From: Pseudodonghicola flavimaris
Lineage (GTDB): Bacteria; Pseudomonadota; Alphaproteobacteria; Rhodobacterales; Rhodobacteraceae
Assembly (NCBI RefSeq): GCF_030164425.1
Contig: NZ_JASNJD010000002.1
Location: forward strand, 248,001 to 312,000
Reading direction: 5' to 3'
DNA length: 64,000 bases
This document shows positions 1-9,312 of this stretch, in pieces. The notes below the pieces were generated by a model. It had not been told where the DNA came from, made no database searches, and saw only the letters and a program-made list of their open reading frames with translations. The stretch's first letter is position 1; the number at the start of each line of letters is the position of its first letter. The position numbers were made by a program, and so were the translations under genes.

Positions 1-695
1 GCACGCCCGATTACCTCAAGGTGATCCTCGACAAGGCCGAGGCGATGGGCCTGCCCCTGAAGATCGCCAAGGCGGCGGTGGGCGGCGGCGCGCTGTTCCC
101 CTCGCTGCGCCAGGAATATGCCGACCGCGGCATCGCCTGCCTGCAAAGCTATGCCACCGCCGATCTGGGCAATATCGCCTACGAAAGCGCCGCGATGGAG
201 GGGATGATCGTCGACGAGGGCGTGATCGTGGAGATCGTCACCCCCGGCACCGGCACCCCGGTGGCACCGGGCGAGGTCGGTGAAGTGGTGGTCACCACGC
301 TGAACCCCGATTACCCGCTGGTTCGCTTCGCCACCGGCGATCTCTCCGCCGTTCTGGCCGGGACCTCGCCCTGCGGACGTACCAACGTGCGGATCAAGGG
401 CTGGATGGGCCGGGCCGATCAGACCACCAAGATCAAGGGCATGTTCGTGCGCCCCGAGCAGGTGGCGGAGCTGGTCGCCAAACACGCCGAGATCGTCAAG
501 GCCCGCGTCATCGCCAGCCGCGACGGCGAGATGGACGTGATGCGGGTGCAGATCGAGGCGACCGGCGGCGATGCCGGCACCTATGCCCGCAGCGTCGCCG
601 ATCTGCTGAAGCTGAAGGGCGCGGTCGAGGTCGTCGCCCCCGGCAGCCTGCCCAAGGACGGGTTGGTGATCGAGGATCAGCGCAGCTACGACTGA
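1..695 (+). CDS. Phenylacetate-CoA ligase family protein, C-terminal part
   Basis: The gene is cut by the left edge. The frame is open from base 3, and about 230 C-terminal residues are visible. They match the C-terminal half of phenylacetate-CoA ligase-like, AMP-forming acyl-CoA synthetases: YPLVRFATGDLS carries the conserved Asp that contacts the adenylate ribose, and the TKIKGMFVRPEQV hinge leads into a small C-terminal AMP-binding domain. Such enzymes activate aryl acids to CoA thioesters in the cytoplasm. The substrate cannot be read from this part, and no paa pathway genes lie to the right, so an aryl-acid specificity other than phenylacetate is possible. Confidence 0.85.
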   Translation, partial: TPDYLKVILDKAEAMGLPLKIAKAAVGGGALFPSLRQEYADRGIACLQSYATADLGNIAYESAAMEGMIVDEGVIVEIVTPGTGTPVAPGEVGEVVVTTLNPDYPLVRFATGDLSAVLAGTSPCGRTNVRIKGWMGRADQTTKIKGMFVRPEQVAELVAKHAEIVKARVIASRDGEMDVMRVQIEATGGDAGTYARSVADLLKLKGAVEVVAPGSLPKDGLVIEDQRSYD

Positions 696-875
696 CCCCC
701 CGGGCCCCGCGCCACCGGACAGACCGCAGCCGCCCGCCGGCTGCGGTGAGCGTTTCGGCGGCAGCCCGGCGCCGGCGCCGCCACAGCGGCATCGCGCCCC
801 TTGCCCCTGCCGGGGGGTTGGACCATAAACGCAGGCGTTCCATTTCGCCAAGGCATCAGGAAGGATCCCCACGCC

Positions 876-1058
876 ATGACCATCGAGGCGCCTGAAACCA
901 AGATCGTCGAAAGCTACCGCATCGCCTGCGACGGCGGGGAAGGCGCGCTGGGTCATCCGCGCGTCTGGCTGCATATCCCCGAGGATCAGGGCTGGGTCGA
1001 ATGCCCCTATTGCGACTGCAAGTACATCCATAAGGATTTCGCCGACCAGGCGGCCTGA
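876..1058 (+). CDS. Zinc-finger domain (zf-CHCC) protein
   Basis: A 60-residue protein starting at the ATG at 876, preceded by AGGAAGGA about 10 bases upstream. The frame extends further upstream, but only this start has a good ribosome site. It carries the CHCC zinc ligand pattern: a Cys in ACDGGEG, a His in GHPRVWLHI, and CPYC near the C-terminus. This is the pattern of the bacterial family related to the mitochondrial complex I subunit NDUFS6. The molecular role in bacteria is not established; iron-sulfur or respiratory complex assembly is only inferred from the mitochondrial relative. Confidence 0.8.
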   Translation: MTIEAPETKIVESYRIACDGGEGALGHPRVWLHIPEDQGWVECPYCDCKYIHKDFADQAA

Positions 1059-1095
1059 GACGCAGGCTCCCGGGGGCCGATCCCGCGGCCTCCCG

Positions 1096-1117
1096 CTTCT
1101 TCTCTGCAAAAATACTC
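1096..1117 (-). repeat. Dispersed intergenic repeat, copy 1
   Basis: Read on the minus strand, this intergenic segment is GAGTATTTTTGC followed by AGAGAAGAAG. It matches the cores of copies near 12.7 kb and 25.3 kb. It lies between the zinc-finger gene and polA. Confidence 0.6.
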
Positions 1118-1239
1118 GTGATCCCGACGGCGCCACGCCAGCGCCGGCCGGATGTCCGTTGCCCGGTCGACGCTGGGGGCTGGCAGCCCGGCGCGCGCCA
1201 TGGCAGAACGGGAGGCGAACAACCCCGGAGGCCCCCGCC

Positions 1240-4056
1240 ATGACGCAGCAATCCCCCAAATTCGGAAAAGGCTGCCATCTGCACCTGATCGACGGATCGG
1301 CCTTCATCTTCCGTGCCTTCCACGCGCTGCCGCCCCTGACCCGAAAGTCCGACGGGCTGCCGATCGGCGCCGTCTCCGGCTTCTGCAACATGCTGCAGAA
1401 ATACGTCGAGGATGCCTCCGGCGCCGATGCACCGACTCATGTGGCGGTGATCTTCGACAAGGGCAGCCACACCTTCCGCAACGATCTCTACGACCTCTAC
1501 AAGGCCAACCGCGAGGAGATGCCGGAGGCACTGCGGCCGCAGATGCCGCTGACCCGCCGCGCCACCGAGGCCTTCAACATCGCCTGCAAGGAGCTTGAGG
1601 GCTACGAGGCCGACGACATCATCGCCACCCTTTCGGTTCAGGCGCGCGAGGCCGGCGGCCGGGTGACCATCATCAGTTCGGACAAGGACCTGATGCAGCT
1701 GGTCGGCGGCGGCGTCGAGATGCTCGACGCGATGAAGAACCGCCGCATCGATGTCGACGGTGTGCGCGAGAAATTCGGCGTTGGCCCGGAACGAGTGGTC
1801 GATGTGCAGGCACTGGCCGGCGATTCGGTCGACAACGTTCCCGGCGCCCCCGGCATCGGCATCAAGACCGCCGCCTTGCTGATCAACGAATTCGGCGATC
1901 TGGAAACCCTGCTGGACCGCGCCGAGGAGATCAAGCAGCCGAAGCGGCGCCAGACCCTGATCGAGAACCGCGACCAAATCGAACTCAGCAAGAAACTGGT
2001 GCAGCTCGACGCCAATACGCCGCTGGATTTCACCCTCGACGATCTGGAGGTGAAGGAGCCCGACCCGGAGGTCCTCCTGCCCTTCCTGGCGGAGATGGAA
2101 TTCCGTACCCTGACCAAACGCATCGCCGACAAGCTGGGGGCGGAGGCGCCGGTGATCTCCGACGCCCCGGTGCAGGCGGCGGGCGACGGTCCGGCGCCGG
2201 AGGCGGTGCCCTTCGACGCCTCGGCCTACGAATGCGTCCGCGATCTTGAAGACCTGGAGAAATGGGTCGCCGCGATCCGTGAGAGGGGGGTGGTGGCGGT
2301 GGATACCGAGACCACCGGGCTGGACGAGATGACCGCGGAGCTGGTCGGCATCTCGCTCTCCACCGCCGCGGGCAAGGCCTGCTATGTCCCGCTGATCCAC
2401 AAGACCGGCGCCGGCGATGATCTCTTCGGCTCGGCCGAGCTGATCGCGGGCCAGATCCCGGTCGACGACGCGCTGGCCTGCCTGAAACCGGTGCTGGAGG
2501 ATGACGCGATCCTCAAGATCGGCCAGAACATGAAATACGATGCCAAGATCTTCGCCCGTTACGGGGTGAATGTGGCGCCGATCGACGACACCATGCTGCT
2601 GTCCTATGCGATGCACGCGGGCCTGCACGGCCATGGCATGGATACGCTGAGCGAACGCTACCTGAGCCATGAGCCGATCCCGATCAAACCGCTGCTGGGG
2701 TCGGGCAAATCGGCGATCACCTTCGATTTCGTCCCGATCGAGGAGGCCTCCGCCTATGCCGCAGAGGACGCCGATATCACCTGGCGCCTGTGGGAGACCT
2801 TCAAGCCGCAGCTGCACCGCGAAAAGGTGACCACGGTCTACGAGACGCTGGAACGCCCGATGGTGCCGGTGCTGGCCGAGATGGAGATGGCCGGCGTCAA
2901 GGTTGACCGCGAGGTGCTGAGCCGGATGTCCAACGCCTTCGCCCAGAAGATGGCGGGGCTCGAGGCGGAGATTCACGAGCTGGCCGGAGAAACCTTCAAC
3001 GTCGGCTCGCCCAAGCAGCTGGGCGAAATCCTCTTTGACAAGATGTCGCTGCCCGGCGGCAAGCGCGGCAAGACCGGCGCCTATGCCACCGGTGCCGACG
3101 TGCTGGAGGATCTGGCCGCCGAAGGCCACGATCTGCCCGCCCGGGTGCTGGATTGGCGGCAATTGTCGAAACTGAAATCGACCTATACCGACGCGCTGCA
3201 GGACCACATCAACCCGGAGACCGGGCGGGTGCATACCTCCTACGTGATCTCCGGCGCGGCGACCGGGCGGCTCGCCTCCACCGATCCGAACCTGCAGAAC
3301 ATCCCGGTGCGCTCGGAAGAGGGCCGCCGCATCCGCGAGGCCTTCGTCGCCGAAAAAGGCAAGGTCCTGCTCAGCCTCGACTACTCCCAGATCGAATTGC
3401 GCATCCTGGCGCATATGGCCGATCTGCCGGCGATGAAACAGGCCTTCGCCGACGGCCAGGACATTCACGCCGCCACCGCGTCGGAGATGTTCAACGTCCC
3501 GCTGGAAGAGATGACGCCGGAGATCCGGCGGCAGGCCAAGGCGATCAACTTCGGCGTGATCTACGGGATTTCCGGCTTTGGTCTGGCCCGCAACCTACGC
3601 ATTCCCCGGGCCGAGGCGCAGGGCTTCATCGACCGCTATTTCGAACGCTTCCCCGGCATCAAGGACTATATGGAAGAGACCAAGGCCTTCGCCAAGGAGC
3701 ACGGATTCGTCCGCACCCTGTTCGGCCGCCGCGTCCATACGCCCGAGATCAACGCCAAGGGGCCGCGCGCCGGGTTCGCCTATCGCGCCGCGATCAACGC
3801 GCCGATCCAGGGCACCGCGGCTGATATCATCCGCCGTGCGATGATCCGCATGCCCGACGCGATCGCCGACATGCCGGCGAAAATGCTGCTGCAGGTGCAC
3901 GACGAACTGATCTTCGAGGTTGACGAGGATGCCGCCGACACCGTCGCCGCCCGCGCCCGCGAAGTGATGGAAGGCGCCGCCGACCCGGCGGTGCATCTGG
4001 ACGTCAAGCTGGTGGTGGATGCCGGCAAGGGCAACACCTGGGCCGAGGCGCATTAA
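1240..4056 (+). CDS. polA: DNA polymerase I
   Basis: A 938-residue protein, about the normal family length. The ATG at 1240 follows CCGGAGG and opens just before the conserved LIDGSAFIFRAFHAL nuclease motif; a longer frame upstream lacks homology. Domains: 5'-3' flap exonuclease (about residues 10-300), 3'-5' proofreading exonuclease (about 345-530, DTETTGLD intact) and polymerase (about 560-938). The polymerase has motif A LSLDYSQIELR, motif B RRQAKAINFGVIYG and motif C QVHDELIFE. It fills gaps and removes RNA primers during lagging-strand maturation and excision repair. All three activities look intact. Confidence 0.98.
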   Translation: MTQQSPKFGKGCHLHLIDGSAFIFRAFHALPPLTRKSDGLPIGAVSGFCNMLQKYVEDASGADAPTHVAVIFDKGSHTFRNDLYDLYKANREEMPEALRPQMPLTRRATEAFNIACKELEGYEADDIIATLSVQAREAGGRVTIISSDKDLMQLVGGGVEMLDAMKNRRIDVDGVREKFGVGPERVVDVQALAGDSVDNVPGAPGIGIKTAALLINEFGDLETLLDRAEEIKQPKRRQTLIENRDQIELSKKLVQLDANTPLDFTLDDLEVKEPDPEVLLPFLAEMEFRTLTKRIADKLGAEAPVISDAPVQAAGDGPAPEAVPFDASAYECVRDLEDLEKWVAAIRERGVVAVDTETTGLDEMTAELVGISLSTAAGKACYVPLIHKTGAGDDLFGSAELIAGQIPVDDALACLKPVLEDDAILKIGQNMKYDAKIFARYGVNVAPIDDTMLLSYAMHAGLHGHGMDTLSERYLSHEPIPIKPLLGSGKSAITFDFVPIEEASAYAAEDADITWRLWETFKPQLHREKVTTVYETLERPMVPVLAEMEMAGVKVDREVLSRMSNAFAQKMAGLEAEIHELAGETFNVGSPKQLGEILFDKMSLPGGKRGKTGAYATGADVLEDLAAEGHDLPARVLDWRQLSKLKSTYTDALQDHINPETGRVHTSYVISGAATGRLASTDPNLQNIPVRSEEGRRIREAFVAEKGKVLLSLDYSQIELRILAHMADLPAMKQAFADGQDIHAATASEMFNVPLEEMTPEIRRQAKAINFGVIYGISGFGLARNLRIPRAEAQGFIDRYFERFPGIKDYMEETKAFAKEHGFVRTLFGRRVHTPEINAKGPRAGFAYRAAINAPIQGTAADIIRRAMIRMPDAIADMPAKMLLQVHDELIFEVDEDAADTVAARAREVMEGAADPAVHLDVKLVVDAGKGNTWAEAH

Positions 4057-4108
4057 GCCGCCCGGCCCGGCACAGTCCCTGTACGCCGCCCGGCGGGCCA
4101 GGTGCCGC

Positions 4109-4870
4109 CTAGGCCGTGAGCGCCGCCATCCAGCCCAGGCTGTCTTCGGTCTTCGCCGTCGTCGGCCCGTATTCGGCGCTGATCCAGCCGTCATAACCGC
4201 TGGCCTCGATGGCGGCGAAAAGCGCGGCGAAATCGACCGGGCCCTGATCCAGCCGCGGCTCTGTCCGCGCGGGCGGCGCCCCCAACTGGATATGGCGCAC
4301 GCGAGGGGCCACCCGCTGCCAGACCGCCAGCGCATCGCCGTGGATCACCTGGGAATGATAGCTGTCGAACTGCAACCCCAGATTGGGCCGCGCCACCCGG
4401 TCCATCACCCTCAGCGCCAGATCGTAATCGCACATGAAATACCCCGGCTGATCGCCGAGGTTCAGCGGCTCCAGCGTAAACAGCTGCTCCGGCGCCGCCT
4501 CTGCCAGCCAGCGCAGGTTGTCGACCAGCGTATCCTCCGCCTCGATGCCCGAGGTGAAACCGGTCATCACGTGGATCGCATCCGGCGCCAGAGGCGCGAG
4601 ATAGTCCAGAACCTCTTTCATCGCCGCCTGGAACCCGTCCTCGCTGCCCGGCACCGCCGGGTGATCTGGGGCCACCGACTTCGGCGGCGCATTGACCAGC
4701 GCCAGCGCCAGCCCGGTCGCGTCCAGCGCCTCGCGGATCTCGGCGGCGGGCACATCGTAGGGGAACAGGATTTCCACCCCCTCGAACCCGGCGGCGCGGG
4801 CGGCGGCGAACCGCTGCATCAGCGGCAGTTCGGGAAACAGGTGGGAGATATTGGCAGCAAGGCGCGGCAT
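4109..4870 (-). CDS. hyi: Hydroxypyruvate isomerase
   Basis: A 253-residue TIM-barrel protein of the xylose-isomerase-like superfamily. The MPRLAANISHLF start at 4870 is preferred because the upstream frame extension is low-complexity. The two acidic catalytic positions expected for Hyi are visible in FTLEPLNLGD and ISAEYGPTT. The enzyme interconverts hydroxypyruvate and tartronate semialdehyde in glyoxylate metabolism. It sits downstream of glpK on the same strand with a 135-base gap. No gcl or glxR lies beside it, so exact substrate use in this strain is inferred from family resemblance. Confidence 0.85.
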   Translation of the reverse strand: MPRLAANISHLFPELPLMQRFAAARAAGFEGVEILFPYDVPAAEIREALDATGLALALVNAPPKSVAPDHPAVPGSEDGFQAAMKEVLDYLAPLAPDAIHVMTGFTSGIEAEDTLVDNLRWLAEAAPEQLFTLEPLNLGDQPGYFMCDYDLALRVMDRVARPNLGLQFDSYHSQVIHGDALAVWQRVAPRVRHIQLGAPPARTEPRLDQGPVDFAALFAAIEASGYDGWISAEYGPTTAKTEDSLGWMAALTA

Positions 4871-5005
4871 GGTCGGATCCTCGTGACGGCGGCATGCCGA
4901 CAGCCTAGCGCCGCCGGGTCGCCGGGAACAAGCCACACCGCCCGCCTGCCAGATCCGACAACAGACGAACCGGCCGGCTGCATCGCAAACGGACGGCGGC
5001 AGCGA

Positions 5006-6502
5006 TCAGACCGCCATCGCCGCCGCGACCGCGCGTTTCCAGCGATCATAGGCCTCGCGGCGGTCAGGCTCCGGCAGGCCCGGCGCGAACTGCCGGTCCA
5101 GCGCCCATCCGGCGGCGAATTCCTCCATCCCGGGATAGAGCCCGGCCCGCATCCCGGCGAGCCAGGCCGCCCCCAGCGCCGTGGTCTCCTGCATCACCGG
5201 GCGATCCACCGGCGCGCCGAGGATATCCGACAACCGCTGCATGGTGTAATCGCTGGCGCTCATGCCGCCGTCGACCCGAAGCACCACGTCAGGGCTATGG
5301 CCATGGGCCTGGCACCAGTCGGCCTGCATCGCCTCCCAGAGATCGCGGGTCTGAAAGGCGACGCTGTCGAGCGCCGCGCGGGCGAATTCCGCCGGGCCGG
5401 AGTTGCGGGTGAGCCCGAAGACCGCGCCACGGCACTCCGGCACCCAATAGGGTGCGCCGAGACCAGTGAAGGCCGGCACCAGCGTGACATGCTGGCTGGG
5501 GTCGGCCCGTTGCGCCAGAACCCCCGATTGCGCGGCACTGTCGATGATCCCCAGCCCGTCGCGCAGCCATTGCACCGCCGCCCCGGCGATGAAGATCGAG
5601 CCTTCCAGCGCATAGGTCCGCCGGCCGTCGAGCTGATAGGCGATGGTGGTCAGCATCCGGTGCGAAGAGGCCACCGGATGCGTCCCGGTGTTGAGGAGTG
5701 CGAAACACCCCGTGCCATAGGTCGATTTCATCATGCCGGGCGCGAAACAGGCCTGGCCGATGGTCGCCGCCTGCTGATCGCCCGCCACCCCCAGGATCGG
5801 CACCGCCGCCCCCAACATCGCCGGATCGGTCAGGCCGAAGTCGGCGGCGCTGTCCTTCACCTCCGGCAGCAACGCCGCCGGCACATCGAGCGCGCGGCAG
5901 ATCTCCTCGCTCCAGACCCCGCGGTGGATATCGAACAGCAGCGTGCGGGCGGCGTTGGTGGCATCCGTCGCATGCACCTGCCCGCCGGTCAGCCGCCAGA
6001 TCAGAAAGCTGTCGATGGTGCCGAAGGCCAGCGCCCCGGCAGCGGCGCTCTCGCGCGCGCCCTCGATGGTATCGAGCAGCCACTTCACCTTGGTGCCGGA
6101 GAAATACGGGTCGAGCCGGAGGCCGGTTTGCGCCTCCACCACGGGTTCCAGCCCGTCGCGCAGCAGCCCGGCGCAGAGCGCGGCGGTGCGACGGTCCTGC
6201 CAGACGATGGCGTTATGGATCGGCCGGCCGGTCTGCCGGTCCCAGATCACCGTGGTCTCGCGCTGGTTGGTGATGCCGATGCCGGCCAGCTGGTTGGCCG
6301 CGACCGCGTGATCGGCCAGCACCCTGCGGCAGACCGCCAGCGTGGTGGTCCAGATCTCTTCCGCATCGTGTTCGACCCAGCCATCACGGGGGAAATGCTG
6401 GCGAAACTCCTGCTGGGCGATCCCCACCACCTGCATGGCGGCATCGAAAAGGATCGCCCGGCTGGAGGTGGTGCCCTGATCGATGGCGAGAATGAAGCTC
6501 AT
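5006..6502 (-). CDS. glpK: Glycerol kinase
   Basis: A 498-residue FGGY-family kinase, standard length for GlpK. The N-terminus has the phosphate-binding [39 protein letters not shown] and [13 protein letters not shown](R) are typical GlpK landmarks. It phosphorylates glycerol with ATP to sn-glycerol 3-phosphate in the cytoplasm. No glpF or glpD is in the window, so uptake and oxidation are encoded elsewhere. The neighbouring hyi and panC genes are on the same strand but the gaps exceed 100 bases, so co-transcription is possible but not shown. Confidence 0.96.
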   Translation of the reverse strand: MSFILAIDQGTTSSRAILFDAAMQVVGIAQQEFRQHFPRDGWVEHDAEEIWTTTLAVCRRVLADHAVAANQLAGIGITNQRETTVIWDRQTGRPIHNAIVWQDRRTAALCAGLLRDGLEPVVEAQTGLRLDPYFSGTKVKWLLDTIEGARESAAAGALAFGTIDSFLIWRLTGGQVHATDATNAARTLLFDIHRGVWSEEICRALDVPAALLPEVKDSAADFGLTDPAMLGAAVPILGVAGDQQAATIGQACFAPGMMKSTYGTGCFALLNTGTHPVASSHRMLTTIAYQLDGRRTYALEGSIFIAGAAVQWLRDGLGIIDSAAQSGVLAQRADPSQHVTLVPAFTGLGAPYWVPECRGAVFGLTRNSGPAEFARAALDSVAFQTRDLWEAMQADWCQAHGHSPDVVLRVDGGMSASDYTMQRLSDILGAPVDRPVMQETTALGAAWLAGMRAGLYPGMEEFAAGWALDRQFAPGLPEPDRREAYDRWKRAVAAAMAV

Positions 6503-6622
6503 GCGCTGGTCCTCCCGGTGCTGGCGCGGCCGTCACTGCGGCCGCTGCGTGTGACCCTACCACCCTGAGAGATGGCGGCCAGCCCGCAAGCGCCGCCGTG
6601 CCTTAGGGTCAGCGGCGGCCCC

Positions 6623-7474
6623 TCAGGCCGCTGCGACCGGGATATTGTCGATCAGCCGGACGCCATCGACCCAGACCGCCACGAACAGCCGCGCCGGCAC
6701 CGCCGCGTGATCCAGCGCCTGCAGCCCGTCTTCGCTGCGCAGGTCGAGGTATTCCACCTCGCCGAACCCCTCTGCCGCCAGCCGGGCACGGGCGCGGGCC
6801 TCCAGCGGGTGAAAGCTGCTGCCCTGTTCCAGCTCTTCGGCCAGGTCGCGCAGCACGGCATAAAGCCCCGCCGCCACCGCCTGCCCTGCCGGCGACAGCC
6901 GCTGGTTGCGCGACGACATCGCCAGCCCCGAGGCTTCGCGCACCGTCGGGCAGGCCACCACCTCGATCGGGATATCCAGATCGCGGGCCATGCGGCGGAC
7001 CACCTGCAGCTGCTGGAAGTCCTTTTCGCCGAAATAGGCGCGATCCGCCCCGGTCTGCAGGAAGATCTTGGAGACCACCGTCGCCACCCCGTCGAAATGC
7101 CCCGGCCGGTGCGAACCGCAGAGCACATCGGTCAGACCGGTGACCGAGACCGTGGTGGCAAAACCCGGAGGATAGACCTGATCGACATCGGGCACATAGA
7201 CCGCGTCGACGGCATGAGGCGCCAATTTCTCGGCGTCCTGATGTTCGGTCCGCGGATAATTCGCCAGGTCCTCGGGGCTGTTGAACTGCTTGGGATTGAC
7301 GAAAATCCAGACGATCACCCGGTCGCAGGCCGCCTTGGCCGCCTGGACCAGCGACAGATGTCCCGCGTGCAACGCCCCCATGGTGGGCACCACGGCGATG
7401 CTTTCGCCGGCGGCCTTCCAGCCCCGGCTGAGTTCGCGCATCTCCGCCAGCTTCCGGATCAATGTCGTGGTCAT
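6623..7474 (-). CDS. panC: Pantothenate synthetase
   Basis: A 283-residue protein starting at the ATG at 7474 (MTTTLIRKLAEM); 35 further upstream codons are open but not conserved. It has the HIGH-like motif ALHAGHLSLV, the NPKQFNSPEDLANYPRT substrate loop, GEKDFQQLQVVRRM and the KMSKS-like MSSRNQRL. PanC condenses pantoate and beta-alanine with ATP to give pantothenate, the precursor of coenzyme A. panB, its usual partner, is not adjacent. Start and function are secure. Confidence 0.97.
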   Translation of the reverse strand: MTTTLIRKLAEMRELSRGWKAAGESIAVVPTMGALHAGHLSLVQAAKAACDRVIVWIFVNPKQFNSPEDLANYPRTEHQDAEKLAPHAVDAVYVPDVDQVYPPGFATTVSVTGLTDVLCGSHRPGHFDGVATVVSKIFLQTGADRAYFGEKDFQQLQVVRRMARDLDIPIEVVACPTVREASGLAMSSRNQRLSPAGQAVAAGLYAVLRDLAEELEQGSSFHPLEARARARLAAEGFGEVEYLDLRSEDGLQALDHAAVPARLFVAVWVDGVRLIDNIPVAAA

Positions 7475-7590
7475 GGTGGGTCCTCCTCCTGCGCTGTGTC
7501 CCGGAAATCCCGGCCCGGCCCGACAGCGTGGCGGGCAGATAGCAACCGCGCCCCGGCGGTTCCAGCCTGATTGCGCCAACAGCCCCTTGC

Positions 7591-7600
7591 TAACCGGTTA
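7591..7600. promoter_or_regulatory. Palindrome upstream of the ABC importer operon
   Basis: TAACCGGTTA is a perfect 10-base palindrome in the panC/importer divergent region, 65 bases before the binding-protein start. It could be an operator, but no cognate regulator is adjacent and a second copy was not found. Confidence 0.25.
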
Positions 7601-7664
7601 TCTTCCGCCGAAACTCCGCCCATCTCGCCGGCCCCGTGCCGGATAATAACAGGGAGTTCCTTTG

Positions 7665-9152
7665 ATGAAAATTTTCCGCCATCCGCGCAGTCTGACCTCA
7701 GCGGTCGCCCTGGTCGCGGCCCTGGGCGCCGCACCGGCGCTGGCGTCCGATATCACCGTGGCGATGCAGCTGGAGCCGCCGCACCTGGATCCGACCTCCG
7801 CCGCTGCCGGCGCCATCGACTCGGTGCTCTATTCCAATGTGTTCGAAGGGCTGACCCGGTTCATGGGCGACGGTTCCGTCGTGCCCGGCCTGGCCGAAAG
7901 CTGGGATATCTCCGAAGACGGCACCACCTATACCTTCCACCTGCACGATGGGGTGAAGTTCCACGACGGCACCACCATGGATGCCGAGGACGTGAAATTC
8001 AGCCTCGACCGCGCCCGGGCCGAAGACAGTGCCAACGCGCAAAAGGCGCTGTTCGCCGGCATCACCGAGGTTGAGGTGATCGATCCGCTGACCGTCAAGG
8101 TCACGCTGGACGCCCCCAACGGCAGCTTCCTGTTCAACATGGCCTGGGGCGATGCGGTGATCGTCGCGCCCGAGAGCATCGAGGGGATCAAGCAGCATCC
8201 CGTCGGCACCGGCGCCTTCGAATTCAAGGAATGGGTGCAGGGCGACAAGATCGTGCTGGACAAGAACCCCGATTACTGGGGCACGCCGGCCAAGCTGGAC
8301 GAGGTGACCTTCAAGTTCATCTCCGACCCGACCGCCGCCTTCGCTGCGGTGATGGCGGAGGACGTCGATGTCTTCACCGCCTTCCCGGCGCCGGAGAACC
8401 TGCCGATGTTCGAGGCCGATCCGCGGTTCCAGGTTCTGGTCGGCTCGACCGAGGGCGAGACGATCCTCTCCACCAACAACAAGCGCGCGCCCTTCGACAA
8501 CAAGCTGGTGCGCGAGGCGATGGCCCATGCGATCGACCGTCAGGCGCTGATCGACGGGGCGATGTTCGGCTACGGCACCCCGATCGGCACCCATTTCGCA
8601 CCGCATAACCCGGCCTATGTCGATCTGACCGCGCAATCGGCCTATGACCCCGAGCTGTCGAAGAAACTGCTGGCCGAAGCGGGGCTGCCCGATGGCTTCG
8701 AAACCACGCTGCACCTGCCGCCTCCCTCCTACGCACGGCGCGGCGGCGAGATCATCGCCGCCCAGCTGGCCGCCGTCGGCATCAAGGCGCAGATCATCAA
8801 CGTGGAATGGGCCCAGTGGCTGGAAACCGTGTTCAAGGGCAAGGACTTCGGCCTGACCATCGTCAGTCATACCGAACCGATGGACATCGGCATCTATGCC
8901 CGGCCGGATTACTACTTCCAGTATGACAACCCCGCCTTCCAGGAGCTGATCAAGACGCTGAACGTCACCTCCGACCCGGCAGAGCGGACCGCGATGCTGC
9001 AGCAGGCACAGAAAATCATCGCCGACGACTATGTGAACGGCTACCTGTTCCAGCTGCCGGCGCTGACCGTTGCCAAGGTCGGGGTGCAGGGGCTCTGGGC
9101 CAACGCACCGACCCAGGCCACCGACCTGACGGCGGTGAGCTGGGCGGACTGA
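7665..9152 (+). CDS. ABC transporter substrate-binding protein, peptide/opine family
   Basis: A 495-residue extracytoplasmic solute-binding protein of the SBP_bac_5 (DppA/OppA/NikA) family. Residues 1-27 form a signal peptide ending in ALAS before DITVAMQLEPPHLDP. FEGLTRF, PGLAESWDISEDGTTYTFHLHDGVKFHDG and FNNKLVREAMAHAIDR-type segments are typical. The ATG at 7665 follows AGGGAG; a TTG just before it is less likely. It delivers a peptide-like or opine-like solute to the permeases encoded downstream. Ligand specificity cannot be deduced from the sequence. Confidence 0.93.
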   Translation: MKIFRHPRSLTSAVALVAALGAAPALASDITVAMQLEPPHLDPTSAAAGAIDSVLYSNVFEGLTRFMGDGSVVPGLAESWDISEDGTTYTFHLHDGVKFHDGTTMDAEDVKFSLDRARAEDSANAQKALFAGITEVEVIDPLTVKVTLDAPNGSFLFNMAWGDAVIVAPESIEGIKQHPVGTGAFEFKEWVQGDKIVLDKNPDYWGTPAKLDEVTFKFISDPTAAFAAVMAEDVDVFTAFPAPENLPMFEADPRFQVLVGSTEGETILSTNNKRAPFDNKLVREAMAHAIDRQALIDGAMFGYGTPIGTHFAPHNPAYVDLTAQSAYDPELSKKLLAEAGLPDGFETTLHLPPPSYARRGGEIIAAQLAAVGIKAQIINVEWAQWLETVFKGKDFGLTIVSHTEPMDIGIYARPDYYFQYDNPAFQELIKTLNVTSDPAERTAMLQQAQKIIADDYVNGYLFQLPALTVAKVGVQGLWANAPTQATDLTAVSWAD

Positions 9153-9178
9153 CCGCGCCTTAGCCCAAAGACCGGAGA

Positions 9179-9202
9179 GGGCCCCCTGGCGGGGCCCTTT
9201 TT
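9179..9202 (+). terminator. Rho-independent terminator/attenuator after the binding protein gene
   Basis: A perfect 7-bp stem GGGCCCC/GGGGCCC with a 5-base loop is followed at once by TTTTT. It lies between the binding-protein gene and the permease genes and probably limits read-through, favouring binding protein over membrane components. Confidence 0.85.
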
Positions 9203-9312
9203 GCGGCCGGCTCCGGCCCGTCGCCCACCCGCGGAGGCGGCCGGATTTTTCCCACGTCGCCGGGGCTTTATCCCTCTGGACCCCGGCGCGCACCCTGCCT
9301 AGGTTGGCGCCG

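Noticed and set aside
856-3468. Very long open frame (870 codons) antisense to polA, with similar long antisense frames over glpK/hyi, the hybrid kinase and ccrM
   Set aside because: These mirror real genes in high-GC DNA. Their translations are His/Arg/Gly/Gln-rich without family motifs or ribosome sites, whereas the sense frames have complete conserved domains.
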